NCBI GenBank assembly: GCA_946616305.1
Contig: CAMOIV010000004.1
Coordinates: forward strand, 1 to 36,394
Length of the DNA stretch: 36,394 nucleotides
From: an uncultured Lachnospiraceae bacterium
Lineage (GTDB): Bacteria > Bacillota > Clostridia > Lachnospirales > Lachnospiraceae
Direction of reading: 5' to 3'
Below, piece after piece: positions 34,302-36,394 of the stretch; positions within the stretch are counted from its first letter, which is position 1; every line of letters begins with the position of its first letter. Below the pieces are notes generated by a model. That model worked only from the letters and a program-made list of their open reading frames with translations. It was not told the origin of the DNA and did no database searches. The translations under genes and the position numbers were made by a program.

Positions 34302-35257
34302 AAAGTAAGAGATTATACGTTATTGATATCATCAAAGCCATAGCATGCATAATGATATTCTTATATCATTGCAATACCTTCCTCCCGGGGGAGTGGAGAT
34401 TTCTCACATACACCGGACAGGATCTTGGTAACAACCTTTTCTTTATGGTCAGCGGTTTTACTCTGATGCCCTCAGTGGCTTCTGCGACCCTTAAGGACTT
34501 TCCGAAGTGGTATTACAGGAGGCTTATAAGGGTTGTGCCCATAACGGCAGTTTCTTATATAGCCTGCTACATCACCGGATACTTCACCTTTAAGGATCCG
34601 GCCCAGCTTTTTGCGGTTTTTGTCTATCCGACCCTATACTGGTTCGTGACTGCCATCCTGATCTTTTATATCATTATCTTCTTTATTGGAAAGCTTTCAA
34701 ACCGGACTGTGAACATCATCCTCTGTATCGCTCTTTTCATATTATATGTATGCCTTTTCGGCAGACAGACCAGACTGTATGTCATAGGTCTCCTTTCCAT
34801 GCTGATGGGATATATGCTGAGGGAGGCACTTACGGAAGGCGGTGAGGACAGACCGAGGAGCATTTTGTATATACCGGGCATAGTATCGGGACTTATCATT
34901 TTCGCCATAGGCAGGCATTTGGACAATATCGGAGCGGCTACGCCGGGACAGGCCTTTCTTACCGGCTTTGGAGTCCTCAGCGCAGGGATCTTCGCTCTTA
35001 TATTCGGCTATGGCTTTAAGGGAGATATAAAGGGAGGTTCTGTCATCAGATTCATAGGGGATATGGCCCTTCCCCTTTACATTGTGCAATGCTACAAGAC
35101 CGGATTCATAGGGTATTACATAGGGCTGAACATAGATTTCCCCATGTCATTTCCGGTAAATTTTGTTGTGGTCTGGGGACTTGCCCTTATCCTGTATCTG
35201 TACGGAAAAGCCGTATCGCGCCTGCTTACGTTGCAAAGAAAGGATAATGTGGTATGA
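34298..35257 (+). CDS. Acyltransferase 3 family membrane protein (OafA/WecH-like)
   Basis: A 319-residue protein with about 10 hydrophobic segments. The opening VIDIIKAIACIMIFLYH with His24 and a following FFMVSGFTL are the hallmarks of acyltransferase-3 enzymes that O-acylate sugars from acyl-CoA. The ATG at 34298 overlaps the cbiB stop by 4 nt and has no visible ribosome site, so it is likely translationally coupled. Longer in-frame starts inside cbiB are not supported. It may decorate the polysaccharide with acetyl groups. Confidence 0.87.
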   Translation: MKSKRLYVIDIIKAIACIMIFLYHCNTFLPGEWRFLTYTGQDLGNNLFFMVSGFTLMPSVASATLKDFPKWYYRRLIRVVPITAVSYIACYITGYFTFKDPAQLFAVFVYPTLYWFVTAILIFYIIIFFIGKLSNRTVNIILCIALFILYVCLFGRQTRLYVIGLLSMLMGYMLREALTEGGEDRPRSILYIPGIVSGLIIFAIGRHLDNIGAATPGQAFLTGFGVLSAGIFALIFGYGFKGDIKGGSVIRFIGDMALPLYIVQCYKTGFIGYYIGLNIDFPMSFPVNFVVVWGLALILYLYGKAVSRLLTLQRKDNVV

Positions 35258-35280
35258 TAATGGCGTTTGTTCAAAAACGC
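35231..35280 (+). promoter_or_regulatory. Promoter-like element with start-site hairpin before the PTS IIC-like gene
   Basis: TTGCAA (35231-35236) and TATGAT (35253-35258) lie 16 nt apart inside the end of the acyltransferase gene. A hairpin GCGTTT/AAACGC (35263-35268 and 35275-35280) would sit at the 5' end of the transcript. GGAGGA at 35285-35290 is the ribosome site. The hairpin could also be a weak terminator, but no T tract follows. Confidence 0.4.
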
Positions 35281-35294
35281 TGATGGAGGATATT

Positions 35295-36389
35295 ATGGAA
35301 AAGATCAAGGCTTTTATGAAAAAGAAGGATATAGAGATATCCCTTAAACGATACGGAGTAGATGCTCTGGGTGCCATGGCTCAGGGTCTGTTCTGTTCCC
35401 TGCTCATAGGTACCATACTGAATGCTGCGGGAACTCAGTTTCACTGGAGTATCTTCACAAGGACCGTTGCTACCATAGCCGGTACCGACTACACCCTGGG
35501 AGGACTTGCATCCGCCATGAGCGGACCTGCCATGGCTCTAGCGATAGGCTACGCACTTAAATGTCCGCCTCTGGTGCTTTTCTCCATGGTATCCGTAGGC
35601 TTTGCCTCCAATGCCCTGGGAGGGGCAGGGGGACCTTTGGCAGTGTATTTTGTGGCTGTCATCGCTGCAGAGTGCGGTAAAGCTGTTTCCAAGGAAACAA
35701 AGATAGATATACTGGTGACACCCCTTGTGACCATCGTAGCAGGCATACTGGTTTCCATGCTTATAGCTCCGCCTATAGGAGCGGCTGCCATGTGGCTTGG
35801 AAATATCATAATGTGGGCTACTGAGCTGCAGCCCTTCTTCATGGGCATACTGGTATCCGTATTCATGGGTATGATACTGACCCTTCCCATATCATCGGCA
35901 GCTATCTGTGCCGCACTTGGACTGGTGGGGCTTGCCGGAGGAGCGGCCGTCGCCGGATGCTGTGCTCAGATGGTGGGGTTTGCCGTCATATCCTTTAAGG
36001 AAAACCGCTGGGGCGGACTTGTATCCCAGGGACTGGGAACCTCCATGCTCCAGATGGGTAATATAGTAAAGAATCCCAGGATCTGGATCGCACCTACCCT
36101 TGCTTCCGCAGTGACGGGGCCTATAGCGACCTGCATATTCAGGATGCAGATGAACGGTGCTCCCATATCCTCAGGCATGGGAACCTGCGGCATGGTAGGG
36201 CCTCTGGGCGTATACACGGGATGGATAAATGATGTGGCATCAGGTGCCAAAGCCGGGATCTCTGGAATGGACTGGCTGGGCCTCCTCCTGATCTGCATAG
36301 TACTGCCTGCCGTATTCTCCCTTATCTTTGACATGATCATGAGGAAGATCGGCTGGGTGAAGGACGGAGACATGAAGCTGAGTGAATAA
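35295..36389 (+). CDS. PTS EIIC-type (PTS_EIIC_2) integral membrane protein
   Basis: A 364-residue glycine- and alanine-rich polytopic protein with about ten hydrophobic segments. The features GGLASAMSGPAMALAIGYAL, SNALGGAGGPLAV and MQMNGAPISSGMGTCGMVGP fit the PTS_EIIC_2 family, in which stand-alone IIC-like proteins lack linked IIA/IIB domains. No PTS IIA or IIB gene is nearby, so transport of a phosphosugar or another role is uncertain. The ATG at 35295 is chosen because GGAGGA lies 4 nt upstream; longer frames have no ribosome site. It ends 5 nt before the window end. Confidence 0.82.
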   Translation: MEKIKAFMKKKDIEISLKRYGVDALGAMAQGLFCSLLIGTILNAAGTQFHWSIFTRTVATIAGTDYTLGGLASAMSGPAMALAIGYALKCPPLVLFSMVSVGFASNALGGAGGPLAVYFVAVIAAECGKAVSKETKIDILVTPLVTIVAGILVSMLIAPPIGAAAMWLGNIIMWATELQPFFMGILVSVFMGMILTLPISSAAICAALGLVGLAGGAAVAGCCAQMVGFAVISFKENRWGGLVSQGLGTSMLQMGNIVKNPRIWIAPTLASAVTGPIATCIFRMQMNGAPISSGMGTCGMVGPLGVYTGWINDVASGAKAGISGMDWLGLLLICIVLPAVFSLIFDMIMRKIGWVKDGDMKLSE

Positions 36390-36394
36390 ATAAG

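Overview
The window is a large surface-polysaccharide locus, probably from a Gram-positive anaerobe of the Clostridia (Lachnospiraceae-like). Reasons: strong AGGAGG-type ribosome sites, occasional GTG starts, AGG- and ATA-rich codon use at medium GC, a CapE/CapF/CapG set like that of Staphylococcus aureus, and no outer-membrane export genes. The species cannot be named from sequence alone.

Layout. (1) Positions 1-1121, minus strand: a cysteine-rich membrane protein of unknown function, then a free-standing acyl carrier protein. (2) Positions 1122-1359: divergent control region with a promoter-like dyad. (3) Positions 1360-7319, plus strand: capE-capF-capG, which make UDP-N-acetyl-L-fucosamine, then a radical SAM enzyme with an RRE-like N-terminus, then a membrane protein whose cytosolic tail ends in a zinc ribbon and a Cys-Ala repeat. 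The last two genes are 1 nt apart and look like a peptide-modification pair; this is the most unusual item here. (4) Positions 7445-33210: 23 tightly packed, mostly overlapping genes that read as one operon. (5) Positions 33321-36389: a compositionally different cbiB, an acyltransferase-3 membrane protein, and a PTS IIC-type membrane protein.

How the big operon works. GmhA, a transaldolase, an HddA-type kinase and a fused HddC/GmhB protein should supply GDP-D-glycero-alpha-D-manno-heptose, with an SDR epimerase that may tailor a nucleotide sugar. A NeuB-family synthase and a cytidylyltransferase/PseG-like fusion point to a CMP-nonulosonic acid, although the aminotransferase and N-acetyltransferase of the pseudaminate route are not here. 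A TviB/WbpA-type dehydrogenase should make a UDP-HexNAc uronate. A polyprenyl-phosphate sugar transferase starts the lipid-linked repeat. Several GT2/GT4 enzymes, a WbsX-like protein and a KpsC/S-like transferase would extend it. Two flippases and two polytopic membrane proteins (Wzy-like and GT-C-like) suggest either two glycans or a glycan plus an extracytoplasmic decoration step. The operon ends with an Sfp-type phosphopantetheinyl transferase, the activator expected for the carrier protein at the other end of the locus.

No tRNA, rRNA, CRISPR array, insertion sequence, tyrosine kinase/phosphatase pair or Wzz-like chain-length regulator was seen. All functional calls come from reading motifs; no database search was run.
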